Numbered from the stretch's first letter, positions 25,735-35,593 are shown. The stretch: DNA of 64,000 nucleotides from Chryseobacterium sp. ERMR1:04 (GCF_001297705.1 NZ_LIRF01000005.1:124001-188000); one strand, 5' to 3'. A program made the numbers and translations. Notes: generated from the letters alone by a model not told the origin.

Positions 25735-27192
25735 TTATTTATTCAATAATTTTTGCATTTCTTTTACTTGCGATTTTAAATCTTCAATTTCTTTTTGTTG
25801 TTCCTGTATGGCATTTACCAATATTTTAGTCAATGCACTGTCATCCAATTCTCTTCTGTCAGATAAGCCACTTACTGCGGTATCGTCTTTGATATTTACC
25901 ATGTAAGGAGCTGATTTTTCTACTTCCTGAGCGATAAAACCTACATATTGTTTATTCAAGTCTTTAAATCCGGACTTTTCATTGTATCTATAGGTAACAG
26001 GTCTTAACTGCTTAATCACATTGAGTCCGTCTTTAAAATCTGCAATATCTTTTTTTACTCTTCTATCTGATGAAGCAGCCCAGGTTCCGCCTCCAGGCTT
26101 ATCCGCATTTCCAGCAACAGAAAGTAGATTAGCAGGAGATATTGTTCCTATTCCAACATTTCCACTTGCAGTAATTCTCATTTTAAAAGTATCATTAGTC
26201 ATAAAATCTAGTGGATGGGAAGATGTTGTACCAAACCAGCCTGCAACCGTGGCTCCATTTGTACTACCGGTTCCAACATAGGAATTCAAAATTACCGTTC
26301 CATCACCATGTCTGAATCCATATTGCTGAGATGCGGTAAGTATGTCTAGTTTTACTGCTGGGTTAGATGTTCCTATTCCGACATTTCCATTATTTCCCTT
26401 CACTCTCATTCTCTCCAGGTAAGTCCCTCCATTAGAATTTCCGAAAAAAAAGTCTTCCTCAGTTCCATTAGTTGCAGTAGCACCACTGCGTATAGAACCA
26501 ATTCCCCAATTGGCACCCCCAGAAGTAGTTCCACTGTTGGTAAATCCTAACAGGGATAAATTTCCTGTGGCCAGCGCAGAGGTATTTCTAAGTGCGATGA
26601 TTGGGTTTTGAACCGTTGAAACAGGAGCATCAAATAAATTGTATCGTCCAGTATTTGCAGTTGGCGCAACTACATGTAGCATGTGTTGTGGAGCTGCTGT
26701 TCCTAGCCCCACTCTGTGATTAGTAGCATCAACAGAAAATGAAGTTCCATCTACAGAAAAAGCATTTACAGCTGTTCCTGTAAAGGTTAAAGTATTGGCT
26801 GCCTGGGTTACAATTCTATTTCCTCCAAGGCTTCCGTCATTCGTGTAAATATTAATGGAGTTGTTTGGAGCGCTTGATGAATATACTTTTGCCCATACAG
26901 TACCATCAAAATAGTAATATCCTACCGCATTTACGTTGATGGCGGTTCCTGTTTGGGTTCCGTTCGCAATACTATTAATATAAATTAAAGTAGAATTGGG
27001 AACTGCTGTCATGCTTTGGGCTCTTAGTCGGTCTACACGAGGGGCTAAGAGTCCGTCAACATTTGTTGTGGTGCCCGTTGCATTTTTAGCAGTTACATCT
27101 AGTGTGGAAGCCGGTGTTGTGGTATTAACCCCTACTTGAGCGTAGGAATAAGTTCCCAATACGAATAGGGAAGTAAGTAATACTTTTTTCAT
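25735..27192 (-). CDS. Secreted surface protein with C-terminal S74 self-processing domain (paralogue)
   Basis: A 485-residue paralogue of the 23471 gene. The signal peptide (VLGTYSYAQ), the VGVNTTTPASTLDV module and the following ~130 residues align closely. The middle differs: one new ~100-residue segment (from APQHMLHVVAPTANTGRY to GTYLERMRVKGNN) takes the place of one repeat, then a single copy of the 75-residue repeat (PAVKLDILTASQQYGFRH onward). The S74 domain starts at S375 (SDRRVKKDIADF, then YVGFIAQEVEKSAPYMV) and ends in a coiled coil. Probably a trimeric surface fibre whose tip is released or matured by autocleavage. Module exchange between the two paralogues is evident. Confidence 0.88.
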   Translation of the reverse strand: MKKVLLTSLFVLGTYSYAQVGVNTTTPASTLDVTAKNATGTTTNVDGLLAPRVDRLRAQSMTAVPNSTLIYINSIANGTQTGTAINVNAVGYYYFDGTVWAKVYSSSAPNNSINIYTNDGSLGGNRIVTQAANTLTFTGTAVNAFSVDGTSFSVDATNHRVGLGTAAPQHMLHVVAPTANTGRYNLFDAPVSTVQNPIIALRNTSALATGNLSLLGFTNSGTTSGGANWGIGSIRSGATATNGTEEDFFFGNSNGGTYLERMRVKGNNGNVGIGTSNPAVKLDILTASQQYGFRHGDGTVILNSYVGTGSTNGATVAGWFGTTSSHPLDFMTNDTFKMRITASGNVGIGTISPANLLSVAGNADKPGGGTWAASSDRRVKKDIADFKDGLNVIKQLRPVTYRYNEKSGFKDLNKQYVGFIAQEVEKSAPYMVNIKDDTAVSGLSDRRELDDSALTKILVNAIQEQQKEIEDLKSQVKEMQKLLNK

Positions 27193-27856
27193 TGTAATAG
27201 TGTGTTAAGTTTAATAGTTTTTTTAAGGTATGACACTTATTATTTATGATTGTAATAAATAATAATCTTCAGTATCAAGATGGGCTATAGATCATATTCT
27301 AGCTTGGGTAGATAATCAATACAGAATAGGAGCATTAGTTTTTTTTGAATCTGTTGTTAATGTACTCTCGAAATTAATAATAAATTATCCTTTAATTGAT
27401 AGTAATTATTCACTTTTTATATCCCTACTTGGTTATAAAAAGACAGTTCTATTGAAAATAGGGAAGGAGGGTTTGTATTTTTCATCGTTAATTGTTTGTA
27501 TGGTAAATATAGAAAAAAATCTATTATACACATAAAAATAAGAAAAAGTTTAATGTTTATGTTTTTCACTATATATAGTTAATTGTGGATAATAATGAAA
27601 GGTATTGTCATGTATTAGATATTAATAATTTGTAATTTATGATATTTATTGATTATTAAGCATGTCATTTTGTGGTGATTAAAAAATGAAATAAAGTAAA
27701 AAATACAAAATATTTTGAGGGAATAAGAATTGTAATTATTTTACGCTGATAAAAAGAAAAAGAAAAATGATTGATATATTTGCTGGTAGCAAAGGGAATA
27801 TTGACGGGTATATCTCTATGTTTTATATTATTTTTTAATTACAATAATCCTATCAT
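27193..27856. other. AT-rich spacer with divergent promoters
   Basis: No gene seen. It lies between the divergently read S74 gene (minus) and nnr (plus). TATATTTG at 27775-27782 fits a -7 box for nnr, 74 bases before its ATG. The rest is low-complexity A/T DNA. Confidence 0.45.
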
Positions 27857-29371
27857 ATGAAAATTTTTACGGCGCAACAAATACGTCAATGTGATGAATA
27901 TACCATCGCTAATGAATCTATTTCTTCGATTCAGTTAATGGAAAGAGCAGCAGAAGCCTTTGTGTATTGGGTCTCTGAAAACTGTAATAATCATAGAAAT
28001 TTTGTTCTGTTTTGCGGTCCTGGGAATAATGGAGGAGATGGTTTTGCCATCGCAAGGTTATTATGCCTGAAAGGTTTTGATGTAGATGTTTTTGTAGATC
28101 CTAAAGCTAAGTTCTCTGATGATGCCAATGCCAATTTTAAAGAATTAAAAGGAATACCGGAAGTGCAGATCAAGAGTTTTAAAGATATGGATCTGTTTCG
28201 TTTTGATAGCAGAACCATTATTATTGATGCCCTTTTCGGAATCGGACTGTCCAGAGAATTAGAAGGAGATTATAAAAAGATCATTGATGAGCTCAACGCA
28301 AAGAAGGCCATCAGGATTTCAATTGATATTCCTTCCGGATTGTTTACAGATAAAGTCTCAGATGAAAAGTCTACTATTTTTAAAGCAGATTATACGCTAA
28401 GTTTTCAGTGTTGGAAAAAAGGTTTTTTACATCCTGAAACAGGCAAATATGCAGGAAAGGTGGTTGTTTTAGATATTGATCTTAGCGAAGAATATATTTC
28501 AGAGACCGAAACCCAACATTTTATTATTGACGATACCATGGTGGAAGGCATCTTTAAACCTAGAAATGAGTTTTCACATAAAGGGACATACGGTAAAGTG
28601 ACTATTGCTGCCGGGAGTTACGGCAAAATAGGTGCTGCGGTTCTGGCTACCCAATCGGCATTGAAAATGGGGGCGGGATTAACGTTTACCTTAGCTCCGA
28701 AATGCGGATATGAAATCCTTCAAACTTCCTGCCCGGAAGCCATGTTCATAGAAGGGGGTGAAAAGAATGTAGATGAATTTACGATTGATGAAACCTCAGT
28801 AGCCGGAATAGGTCCTGGGTTGGGAACAAATACTGAAACTGAAAAGGCTTTATTGAAGTTTTTAAAGCAGTATTCAAAACCGTTGGTATTAGATGCAGAT
28901 GCATTAAATATCCTTGCTAAAGATCAAAAAAATGTAGCATTAATTCCAAAAAGATCAATAATAACGCCCCATCCAAAAGAGTTTGAAAGGTTATTTGGTC
29001 TCACAAAAGATTCTTTTGATAGAGTAGAACTGGCTCGAAAAAAAGCGCACGAACTTCAAATTTATATTGTATTAAAAGATCATCATACGCAAATCATTAC
29101 TCCTGAAGGAAATGTATTTTATAATATCACCGGAAATTCAGGTTTGGCAAAAGGAGGAAGCGGAGATCTGTTGACAGGGATTTTAACTTCATTATTAGCG
29201 CAAGGATATTCCGAAGAAAATGCCGCTCTATTTGGGGTTTGGTTTCATGGAAAAGCCGCAGAATTTGCTGCGGAAAAACATTCTAAAGAAGCCATGCTTC
29301 CAACTGATGTAATCCAAGAATTCGGAAACGTTTTTGGAGAACTTAATAGAAAAGCTGAAATAAAATTATAG
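27857..29371 (+). CDS. nnr: Bifunctional NAD(P)HX epimerase and ADP-dependent dehydratase
   Basis: A 504-residue two-domain repair enzyme for damaged (hydrated) NADH and NADPH. Domain 1 (residues 1-215), the YjeF-N epimerase, has GPGNNGGDGFAIARLL (about 53-68) and the Asp in IIDALFGIGLSRE. Domain 2 (about 230-500) is the ribokinase-like dehydratase, with KGTYGKVTIAAGS, GIGPGLGTNTET, LDADALNIL, ITPHPKEFERL and the catalytic GGSGDLLTGILTSLLAQG. Fusion of both steps is usual in bacteria. ATG 27857. Cytoplasmic, single gene. Confidence 0.95.
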   Translation: MKIFTAQQIRQCDEYTIANESISSIQLMERAAEAFVYWVSENCNNHRNFVLFCGPGNNGGDGFAIARLLCLKGFDVDVFVDPKAKFSDDANANFKELKGIPEVQIKSFKDMDLFRFDSRTIIIDALFGIGLSRELEGDYKKIIDELNAKKAIRISIDIPSGLFTDKVSDEKSTIFKADYTLSFQCWKKGFLHPETGKYAGKVVVLDIDLSEEYISETETQHFIIDDTMVEGIFKPRNEFSHKGTYGKVTIAAGSYGKIGAAVLATQSALKMGAGLTFTLAPKCGYEILQTSCPEAMFIEGGEKNVDEFTIDETSVAGIGPGLGTNTETEKALLKFLKQYSKPLVLDADALNILAKDQKNVALIPKRSIITPHPKEFERLFGLTKDSFDRVELARKKAHELQIYIVLKDHHTQIITPEGNVFYNITGNSGLAKGGSGDLLTGILTSLLAQGYSEENAALFGVWFHGKAAEFAAEKHSKEAMLPTDVIQEFGNVFGELNRKAEIKL

Positions 29372-29421
29372 AACGTATCCCATTTTGGGTTTGAATTTTC
29401 TGATTGAATGTATGTTAATCA

Positions 29422-29502
29422 GCCACGAAGTGGCGAAATAATAATAGCATCGGGTGGAACCCGATGAAATAAAGACCAATGATAAGGTAGCCCTGAAAGG
29501 GC
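29422..29502. repeat. Cluster of three mini-hairpins
   Basis: Three short perfect palindromes in 81 bases: GCCAC-GAA-GTGGC (29422-29434), CATCGGGT-GGA-ACCCGATG (29448-29466) and GCCCT-GAA-AGGGC (29490-29502). Each has a 3-base loop. The same style occurs at 56763-56813 and inside 22905-23295. The rest of the 29372-29728 gap has no gene. Confidence 0.65.
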
Positions 29503-29673
29503 GTGACAATTTAAAAGATAAAATGGTATTGTTTCAATTTTTAGCTTCAAAAATACATGTAAGAAAATGATCGTAAATTTTAAGCTCTATTTGATTTATC
29601 GTTGATTTCGAGAAATTTTCGATTTTTTTGAGGGTATCGAATCCGCAAATTATGGATGATAAATTGTAAATAA

Positions 29674-29709
29674 AAAAAGGCAAACTCGCATATGCAAGTT
29701 TGCCTTTTT
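29674..29709 (-). terminator. Terminator of lgt
   Basis: AAAAAGGCAAACT pairs with AGTTTGCCTTTTT, with a T-run on the minus strand. Confidence 0.85.
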
Positions 29710-29728
29710 AAAGTATTGTAAAGAAAGC

Positions 29729-30997
29729 TTATTCCGGTTTCCCGTTTTCAGCTTCTGTGATTTTAAATTTCTTAGAATAGATCATGATAACAAATCCTGC
29801 AATCATAAAAGGAATAGAAAGTACCTGTCCGGTATTTAATCCTGCAAATTGAATGAACTCATCTCCTTGAGGCATTTTTAAAAATTCTACAAAGAATCTA
29901 ATCGCCCAAAGAATGATAAAGAACAATCCGAATAACCATCCCTGTTGGTATTTCTTGTTTGTTTTTTTATACAAAATCCATAATAAAACAAATAAGCAAA
30001 CGTAGCCAAACGCTTCAAATAACTGGGTAGGATAACGTGGAACAGTCGCTCCGTACTCACTGCTTTGCTGAGGGAAAAATATAGCGAATGGTGAATTAGG
30101 ATCAACCGGTTTTCCTACGATTTCAGAGTTGAAAAAGTTACCCATTCTTACAAAAGCACCTCCTAAAGCAACTACAATTCCTATTCTGTCATATACCCAA
30201 AACGGGTTTTTCTTGATGATTTTAAATGAATAATAAAGTGTTGTAAAGATCAAAGCAATCGTCGCTCCGTGACTTGCTAATCCTGAAAATCCTGTAAATT
30301 TTAATCCGTTTTTAGTGCTTATCGGTAAAAATACACTCCAGAAATCTTCTTTGAATAATTCCGGTTGGTAAAAAATAACGTGTCCTAATCTTGCGCCTAA
30401 AATGGTTCCGATTAAGGTCCATGTGAAAAGAGGCTCCAAATATTTTATATTAACATTGTCGTTTTTGAAAATTCTTGCCATTAGAATATAACCTAATCCA
30501 AAAGAAAAAATAAACATTAAGCTATAAAAATGTAGTGTAACTGGCCCTATCTGAATGCCTTTTGAAGGATCCCAGATCTTAAATGGAGTTTCCAGTTCTA
30601 CCTTATCAGTCTCAGTAATCGGCTTGCCGGATTTTACGGCATATTTAAAGGTGTCGATATTTTCCTGAGTAACGCCTGTTGTGATCAATTTAAACTTTTT
30701 ATCAAAAAACTGATATTGATTGTCTTTAAATCTTGCCAACGTCTGGGCGCTGAAATTATAATAATTAGGCTCAAAGTTAGATTCGTTCAGAATCACCAAT
30801 ACATTATTATCTATTTTTTTATCGGCAAATCCAGCCAAGTCTGTGGCTTCAGTCGTTGCATAAATTTTTACCGGAAGTTCTGTTGAATTTACTTTCAAAG
30901 TTCCGTCTGATAAACTTGCCTGATAATCCTGTGCGAAAAAACACTGGGTAATAAAGGCAAATGCGACAAGGTAAATTCTGAAAAAAATATTACTCAT
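29729..30997 (-). CDS. lgt: Prolipoprotein diacylglyceryl transferase with extra N-terminal domain
   Basis: A 422-residue inner-membrane enzyme that moves diacylglycerol onto the lipobox cysteine of prolipoproteins. The catalytic core (about residues 145-410) has HFYSLMFIFSFGLGY, GARLGHVIFYQP, GLASHGATIAL and the Lgt signature GAFVRMGNFFNSEIVGKP. Before it lies an unusual ~130-residue domain with its own signal-like segment (LVAFAFITQCFFAQ) and beta-rich sequence, probably periplasmic. Classical Lgt proteins are about 290 residues. A start 19 codons upstream (31054) would overlap yidD; ATG 30997 sits just before the signal segment and is preferred. Probably in one operon with yidD. Confidence 0.92.
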   Translation of the reverse strand: MSNIFFRIYLVAFAFITQCFFAQDYQASLSDGTLKVNSTELPVKIYATTEATDLAGFADKKIDNNVLVILNESNFEPNYYNFSAQTLARFKDNQYQFFDKKFKLITTGVTQENIDTFKYAVKSGKPITETDKVELETPFKIWDPSKGIQIGPVTLHFYSLMFIFSFGLGYILMARIFKNDNVNIKYLEPLFTWTLIGTILGARLGHVIFYQPELFKEDFWSVFLPISTKNGLKFTGFSGLASHGATIALIFTTLYYSFKIIKKNPFWVYDRIGIVVALGGAFVRMGNFFNSEIVGKPVDPNSPFAIFFPQQSSEYGATVPRYPTQLFEAFGYVCLFVLLWILYKKTNKKYQQGWLFGLFFIILWAIRFFVEFLKMPQGDEFIQFAGLNTGQVLSIPFMIAGFVIMIYSKKFKITEAENGKPE

Positions 30998-31028
30998 TTC
31001 TATTTTTTTAGTAGTTTGTATATTGATT

Positions 31029-31271
31029 TTACTTTTTTGGGGGAACGGGATCATAACCGCTTCCTCCCCAGGGATGACATTTTGAAATTCTTCTCACTCC
31101 GAGCCAAAATCCTTTAAAAATACCGTGCACCTGCAAAGATTCTACCATATAATGGGAGCATGTAGGCTCATAACGACAGTTTTTCGGAAGTAAGGGCGAA
31201 ATAAACCATTGGTAAAATTTTATTAAAACTACCAAGGGGAAAGTGATTATTTTATTGAATTTAAGTTTCAA
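31029..31271 (-). CDS. yidD: Membrane protein insertion efficiency factor YidD
   Basis: An 80-residue protein: an amphipathic N-terminal helix, then the family core [21 protein letters not shown] with [14 protein letters not shown], and [13 protein letters not shown] near the end. The cysteines (C38, C44, C69 region) are conserved in the family. It helps YidC insert proteins into the inner membrane. In many bacteria it lies next to rnpA and yidC; here it precedes lgt. Length is normal. Confidence 0.92.
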   Translation of the reverse strand: MKLKFNKIITFPLVVLIKFYQWFISPLLPKNCRYEPTCSHYMVESLQVHGIFKGFWLGVRRISKCHPWGGSGYDPVPPKK

Positions 31272-31465
31272 AACAATGCAAAAGTAGGGTAAAAAAATTA
31301 AAATAGTTTAAATTTGTTATAAGTTTCAGGGCGTAAATCGGTGTTTCATCGGATAAATTCCGGCGTTCGTCGATTTTGTATATTTACAGATCCAAAATTG
31401 AAATATTTATACAGACTTTGTCATCTTTGCACTGAAAAAAATCACTTTAAATCAAATTTAACATC

Positions 31466-32743
31466 TTGAATCAAAATATTCCATTAGCTGAAAAATTAAG
31501 ACCGAAAACCTTAGATGAAGTTCTTGGCCAGGAGCATCTTACGGGAGAGAAAGGCACTATTAGGAAAATGCTGGAGAATGACGCATTAAATTCTCTTATT
31601 TTTTGGGGACCTCCGGGAACGGGGAAAACCACTTTAGCCGAAATTATTTCTGAAAAATCGGGGAGAAACTTCTATAAGCTTTCCGCAGTTTCTTCGGGGG
31701 TAAAAGATGTGCGTGATATCATTGAGGAAGCTAAAAGTCAAAATCTGTTTTCAGGAAAATCTCCGATTTTATTTATTGATGAGATCCACCGTTTTAATAA
31801 ATCTCAGCAGGATTCACTTCTTCATGCCGTTGAAAAAGGCTGGATTGTATTAATTGGTGCCACTACAGAAAATCCAAGCTTTGAAGTTGTATCGGCGTTA
31901 CTTTCAAGAAGCCAGGTGTATGTTCTGAAAGCGTTGAGTTATGAAAAACTGGAAGAGCTTGTTGATATTTCTTCTGAAAGATTTAATAAAGAAGAAAATA
32001 CAGATTTTAAGATTCTGGAAAAAGAAGCTTTGATTCAATATTCAGGAGGAGATGCCAGGAAATTGATCAATTCTGTGGAGCTGGTTCTTAATCAGTATAA
32101 AAATTCTGATACCAACGAAATCATTAATTCAGATGTTCTTGAAGTTTTACAGGAAACAATGGCCTTGTATGATAAAAATGGAGAGCAGCATTATGATATT
32201 ATTTCAGCGTTCATTAAATCGATGCGCGGGAGTGATCCTAATGGAGCCGTTTATTGGTTGGCAAGAATGATTGCGGGAGGAGAAGATATTAAATTCATTG
32301 CAAGAAGAATGCTTATTTTGGCTGCTGAAGATATTGGTTTGGCCAATCCGACTGCTTTGATGATTGCCAATAATTGTTTTCAGGCTGTGAATGTCATTGG
32401 GAATCCGGAAGCGAGGATCATCCTAAGTGAAACCGCAATTTATCTGGCGGTATCTCCTAAAAGTAACTCTGCTTATATGGCGATTAATGAGGCGTTGGCA
32501 CTTGTAAAGCAAACGGGAAATCTGCCTGTTCCTTTGCATCTTAGAAATGCTCCAACAAAACTGATGAAAGATATGGATTATGGAAAGGAATATAAATATG
32601 CCCATTCTTACGAAGGGAATTTTGTAGATCAGGATTTTCTGCCCCAAGAAATTAAAAATACTAAGTTATACGAGCCCGGAAATAATGCGACCGAAAAGAA
32701 AATTTACGACGAGCTCAAGAAAAAATGGGCCACTAAATACTAA
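31466..32743 (+). CDS. rarA: Replication-associated recombination protein A (RarA/MgsA)
   Basis: A 425-residue AAA+ ATPase of the clamp-loader group that acts at stalled replication forks. The start MNQNIPLAEKLRPKTLDEVLG is typical and uses TTG at 31466. Walker A is GPPGTGKTTL (about 46-55), Walker B LFIDEIHRFNK, sensor 1 GATTENPSFEV, and sensor 2 in SGGDARKLIN. The C-terminal tetramerisation part has HYDIISAFIKSMRGSDP and RRMLILAAEDIGLANP. All family marks are present, length normal. A terminator follows at 32751. Cytoplasmic, single gene. Confidence 0.95.
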   Translation: MNQNIPLAEKLRPKTLDEVLGQEHLTGEKGTIRKMLENDALNSLIFWGPPGTGKTTLAEIISEKSGRNFYKLSAVSSGVKDVRDIIEEAKSQNLFSGKSPILFIDEIHRFNKSQQDSLLHAVEKGWIVLIGATTENPSFEVVSALLSRSQVYVLKALSYEKLEELVDISSERFNKEENTDFKILEKEALIQYSGGDARKLINSVELVLNQYKNSDTNEIINSDVLEVLQETMALYDKNGEQHYDIISAFIKSMRGSDPNGAVYWLARMIAGGEDIKFIARRMLILAAEDIGLANPTALMIANNCFQAVNVIGNPEARIILSETAIYLAVSPKSNSAYMAINEALALVKQTGNLPVPLHLRNAPTKLMKDMDYGKEYKYAHSYEGNFVDQDFLPQEIKNTKLYEPGNNATEKKIYDELKKKWATKY

Positions 32744-32750
32744 AAACAAA

Positions 32751-32775
32751 AAAGGATACTCACTGAGTATCCTTT
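32751..32775. terminator. Terminator between rarA and the next gene
   Basis: AAAGGATACTC pairs with GAGTATCCTTT around a three-base loop; the flanks suit both convergent genes. Confidence 0.8.
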
Positions 32776-32796
32776 ATATATTATAATTGAGAAGAA

Positions 32797-33234
32797 TTAT
32801 TTTACTTTAGTTGTATAGGTTACAACTTTTCTTCCATTATTTTCTTGTACTTCTACGTTGTTTAAAATCTCCGCATAAATCTTTGTTTCAGGATTTTTGA
32901 ATTCGTATCCATCAATGAATACAGGAGCATCTTTATCAACACCATACATTTGGTTGATTTGGGCAACTGTAACTCTGTCTTGCCCTTCGTATCCTTTTTT
33001 GAACTTATATTCTGTAAGTCCGTTATCTGCTAAATAAGCGTATTTTTTAAGATTTTGAGGCAGAGTAGCTTTTGTTTTAACAACGCCTTTACCTTGAAGT
33101 ATGTCCCCTTTGGTAGAGAACATCTCTACAGTACCAATAACATCATTGGCAACTGCAAATTTCGTTAACGTATTTTTTTGAGCAAATAAACTTGCTGAAG
33201 CAAATAGCAATAAAGAGTAGAATAATTTTTTCAT
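32797..33234 (-). CDS. Secreted protein of unknown function
   Basis: A 145-residue protein with a clear signal peptide (LLLFASASLFAQ, cleavage near residue 19). The mature part has no cysteine and is rich in Lys, Val and Thr (VIGTVEMFSTKGD, QINQMYGVDKDAPVFIDGYE, VEVQENNGRKVVTYTTKVK), probably a small beta-rich periplasmic or exported domain. No family recognised. It is a single gene with its own terminator. The composition and codon use resemble the neighbours. Confidence 0.78.
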   Translation of the reverse strand: MKKLFYSLLLFASASLFAQKNTLTKFAVANDVIGTVEMFSTKGDILQGKGVVKTKATLPQNLKKYAYLADNGLTEYKFKKGYEGQDRVTVAQINQMYGVDKDAPVFIDGYEFKNPETKIYAEILNNVEVQENNGRKVVTYTTKVK

Positions 33235-33341
33235 AGTTTATGGAATCTATAACTGTTAAAAACAGGATAAATATAGTTATTTTTTACAAAATATGAATAG
33301 ATTTTTAATTTAAATTAAAAATTAACGATATATAATATATT

Positions 33342-35576
33342 TTATTGAGATTCTAAATTCTCATTTTTACTCTTTTCATCTTTTTTATCTACCATATTTT
33401 TAATGATATTTTTTAATCTCTGAAACATAAATGAACTCAACAGTAAAATGATACCCAATAGAATAAAAGCAATGATTCTTGAAATATTATCCATTTGCCA
33501 TATATCATAGGCGTAAAGTTTTAAAATCATTAAACCAAGAAGTACAAAACCAACTTTACTTAGTTCTGGAATATTTTTCTTTAAACCTGAATAAATAAAG
33601 AGACTTGCAAGAATCGCCCAAATGATAGGTAGATATAAAATGCTAAAGTGCTTTTGTAATTTCCATGCTGTAGAGAGAGTAGTGGCATTTCCTAAAATAT
33701 ATAAATGATACAATTCGCTGCTGATCACAATAACGAAGGTGATGGAAGCTAACCAATAAGAAATTTTTGTTTTGAAGAAATCTGATTCCGGTAAGATTTT
33801 CCAAAGAGTATAAATAAAAGGAATCCAATAGAGGAGATGAACAATATAAAAATTACTATGAATATTTTTTAGTAAAATAGAATTGACAAGTTCTGATGCT
33901 GAGAAAGTAACATTAAGGATTAATAGCAATAAGAATATAGAGATCAATCCGGTTTCCAGATCTTTGTTTAGGTCTAATTTTTTACGGAATAATAAGATTG
34001 CAAAAAGATAATACACACTAAATAAGACTGCAATACTGAAAATAAAAGAAGAAGGTTTCTCAGAAATATGATAAATGATTTCTAATAGCAACGCAACATA
34101 GATGACTCCAAAACTTAAAATTTTGAAGGTATATTCAAAGAAACTGTTGTCCTGTTTTTGTGTTTCGGGAAGCTTTTTTAGTAATATCAAATTCGTAAGA
34201 GTAGTAATTACCGTTACCGAACTTGTTAAGAAAACCGGATTGAAAATGATTGCTAAATTCTTCGCGGTATAATATTCTGCCCAAGTGATCATTTGTGTTA
34301 TAATGACGAGAGGAAATAAAACATAAAAACAGATCTTGAAAATATTGAGATTTGTTTTCTTCCAGATATATAACAATAAAGTGGCTTCAATAGCCCAAAC
34401 CGTGGTAATTAAATGGGTTTTAAATTGTAAAGCAATGGCAATAGTAACAAGACTTATTGTGATTCCTGTAAACACAGAATAGTTGGTGGTAAATTCTTTT
34501 TTATTGTATTCCTTGACAAGCAATAAGCTGTTGACAAAAGCAAAAATAAGCGGGAATACAATGATAGGCTCATATTGTAATTCGTTAAAGATATAAACTA
34601 AACCAATAATGCTTGAGAAATTAATCAACACAAGCATTAGAATATCAAAAGTAGAGAGTACGTTTTTCCTTATATAGCCCTGTAATGCAAATGCATAGAA
34701 AATAATGTAAGCGATGATGTAAAAATAAATAGTTAAAAGTTGTGTTTTTTCAATCGTCCAATAAGATAGATAGACAGTGGTGAAAATAAAGGCAATCCAA
34801 CCGACACTTTTCCATTGCTTTAAAAATGCGATGATGAGCATTCCTGCGTTTAAAACCATTAGATAAGTGAACAGGAAAGGGTAGTTGCTTTCTCCGGTAC
34901 TGATCATTAAAGGAGCCAGGAAGCCTCCAAACAAAGAAAAGATAATTAAAATCTCACTCTTATAATAGTAGGAAAGCAGGATGGATAGTAAGGTGATAAG
35001 ACAAGTGATAGCAAAGGCAATATTTTGACTAAATAGTTGATATTCTCTAAAGGCAATCGTTGTTGTGAAATACAAAATTGAAATTCCACCTCCTGTAATG
35101 ATGGAAGAAAAAACGGAATAGTTTTTCTTTAAAAAATAACCAATCAACATAATTCCGCCTCCGATCAAAAATCCAACTCCGGCTCTTGCGGTTTCGCCAA
35201 TCCAGTTTTTATCGATTGCATATTTTACGAAATATCCAATTCCTAATACCAACGTGAAAATTCCAATGATCGTTAATGCGTTTTGTTTTAAAAAATCAAA
35301 AATAGGAGTCGCCCAATCTTTTTGAGGAGGTAAAAGAACTTCTTCAGAAATATTTTGTTCTTCAGTATTTTGTTTAAGCTCCTGAATAGTTTCTTTTAAA
35401 GTTGCAGATGCTTCAGGAATTATCTGTTCTTGTTTTATCTCAATTGGAGTAGTACTTTGAAGGCTGTTTTTTTTAAGCTCATCAATTTCATCCTCAAGAT
35501 GATTTATTTTTTTATTGAGTTTATAATAGATTAAAAAGAAAAAAATAAGTAATATAATTGAGAAAGAATTTTCCAT
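33342..35576 (-). CDS. DUF2339 family multi-pass membrane protein
   Basis: A 744-residue protein. One N-terminal helix is followed by a short coiled coil (KLNKKINHLEDEIDELKK, residues 18-36) and a Gln/Glu-rich linker (40-80), then about twenty or more hydrophobic segments to the end. The block ALTIIGIFTLVLGIGYFVKY then AIDKNWIGETARAGVGF (about 95-135) is the hallmark of the DUF2339 family. No enzymatic motif is seen; function unknown, perhaps an envelope or glycan-related transporter. A TATATTTG -7 box lies 17 bases before the ATG. Single gene. Confidence 0.85.
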   Translation of the reverse strand: MENSFSIILLIFFFLIYYKLNKKINHLEDEIDELKKNSLQSTTPIEIKQEQIIPEASATLKETIQELKQNTEEQNISEEVLLPPQKDWATPIFDFLKQNALTIIGIFTLVLGIGYFVKYAIDKNWIGETARAGVGFLIGGGIMLIGYFLKKNYSVFSSIITGGGISILYFTTTIAFREYQLFSQNIAFAITCLITLLSILLSYYYKSEILIIFSLFGGFLAPLMISTGESNYPFLFTYLMVLNAGMLIIAFLKQWKSVGWIAFIFTTVYLSYWTIEKTQLLTIYFYIIAYIIFYAFALQGYIRKNVLSTFDILMLVLINFSSIIGLVYIFNELQYEPIIVFPLIFAFVNSLLLVKEYNKKEFTTNYSVFTGITISLVTIAIALQFKTHLITTVWAIEATLLLYIWKKTNLNIFKICFYVLFPLVIITQMITWAEYYTAKNLAIIFNPVFLTSSVTVITTLTNLILLKKLPETQKQDNSFFEYTFKILSFGVIYVALLLEIIYHISEKPSSFIFSIAVLFSVYYLFAILLFRKKLDLNKDLETGLISIFLLLLILNVTFSASELVNSILLKNIHSNFYIVHLLYWIPFIYTLWKILPESDFFKTKISYWLASITFVIVISSELYHLYILGNATTLSTAWKLQKHFSILYLPIIWAILASLFIYSGLKKNIPELSKVGFVLLGLMILKLYAYDIWQMDNISRIIAFILLGIILLLSSFMFQRLKNIIKNMVDKKDEKSKNENLESQ

Positions 35577-35593
35577 TGATATGTTTTATGTCC

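Noticed and set aside
23471..27192. Prophage, suggested by two tail-fibre-like S74 proteins
   Set aside because: Both have signal peptides, and there are no capsid, portal, terminase or integrase genes around.
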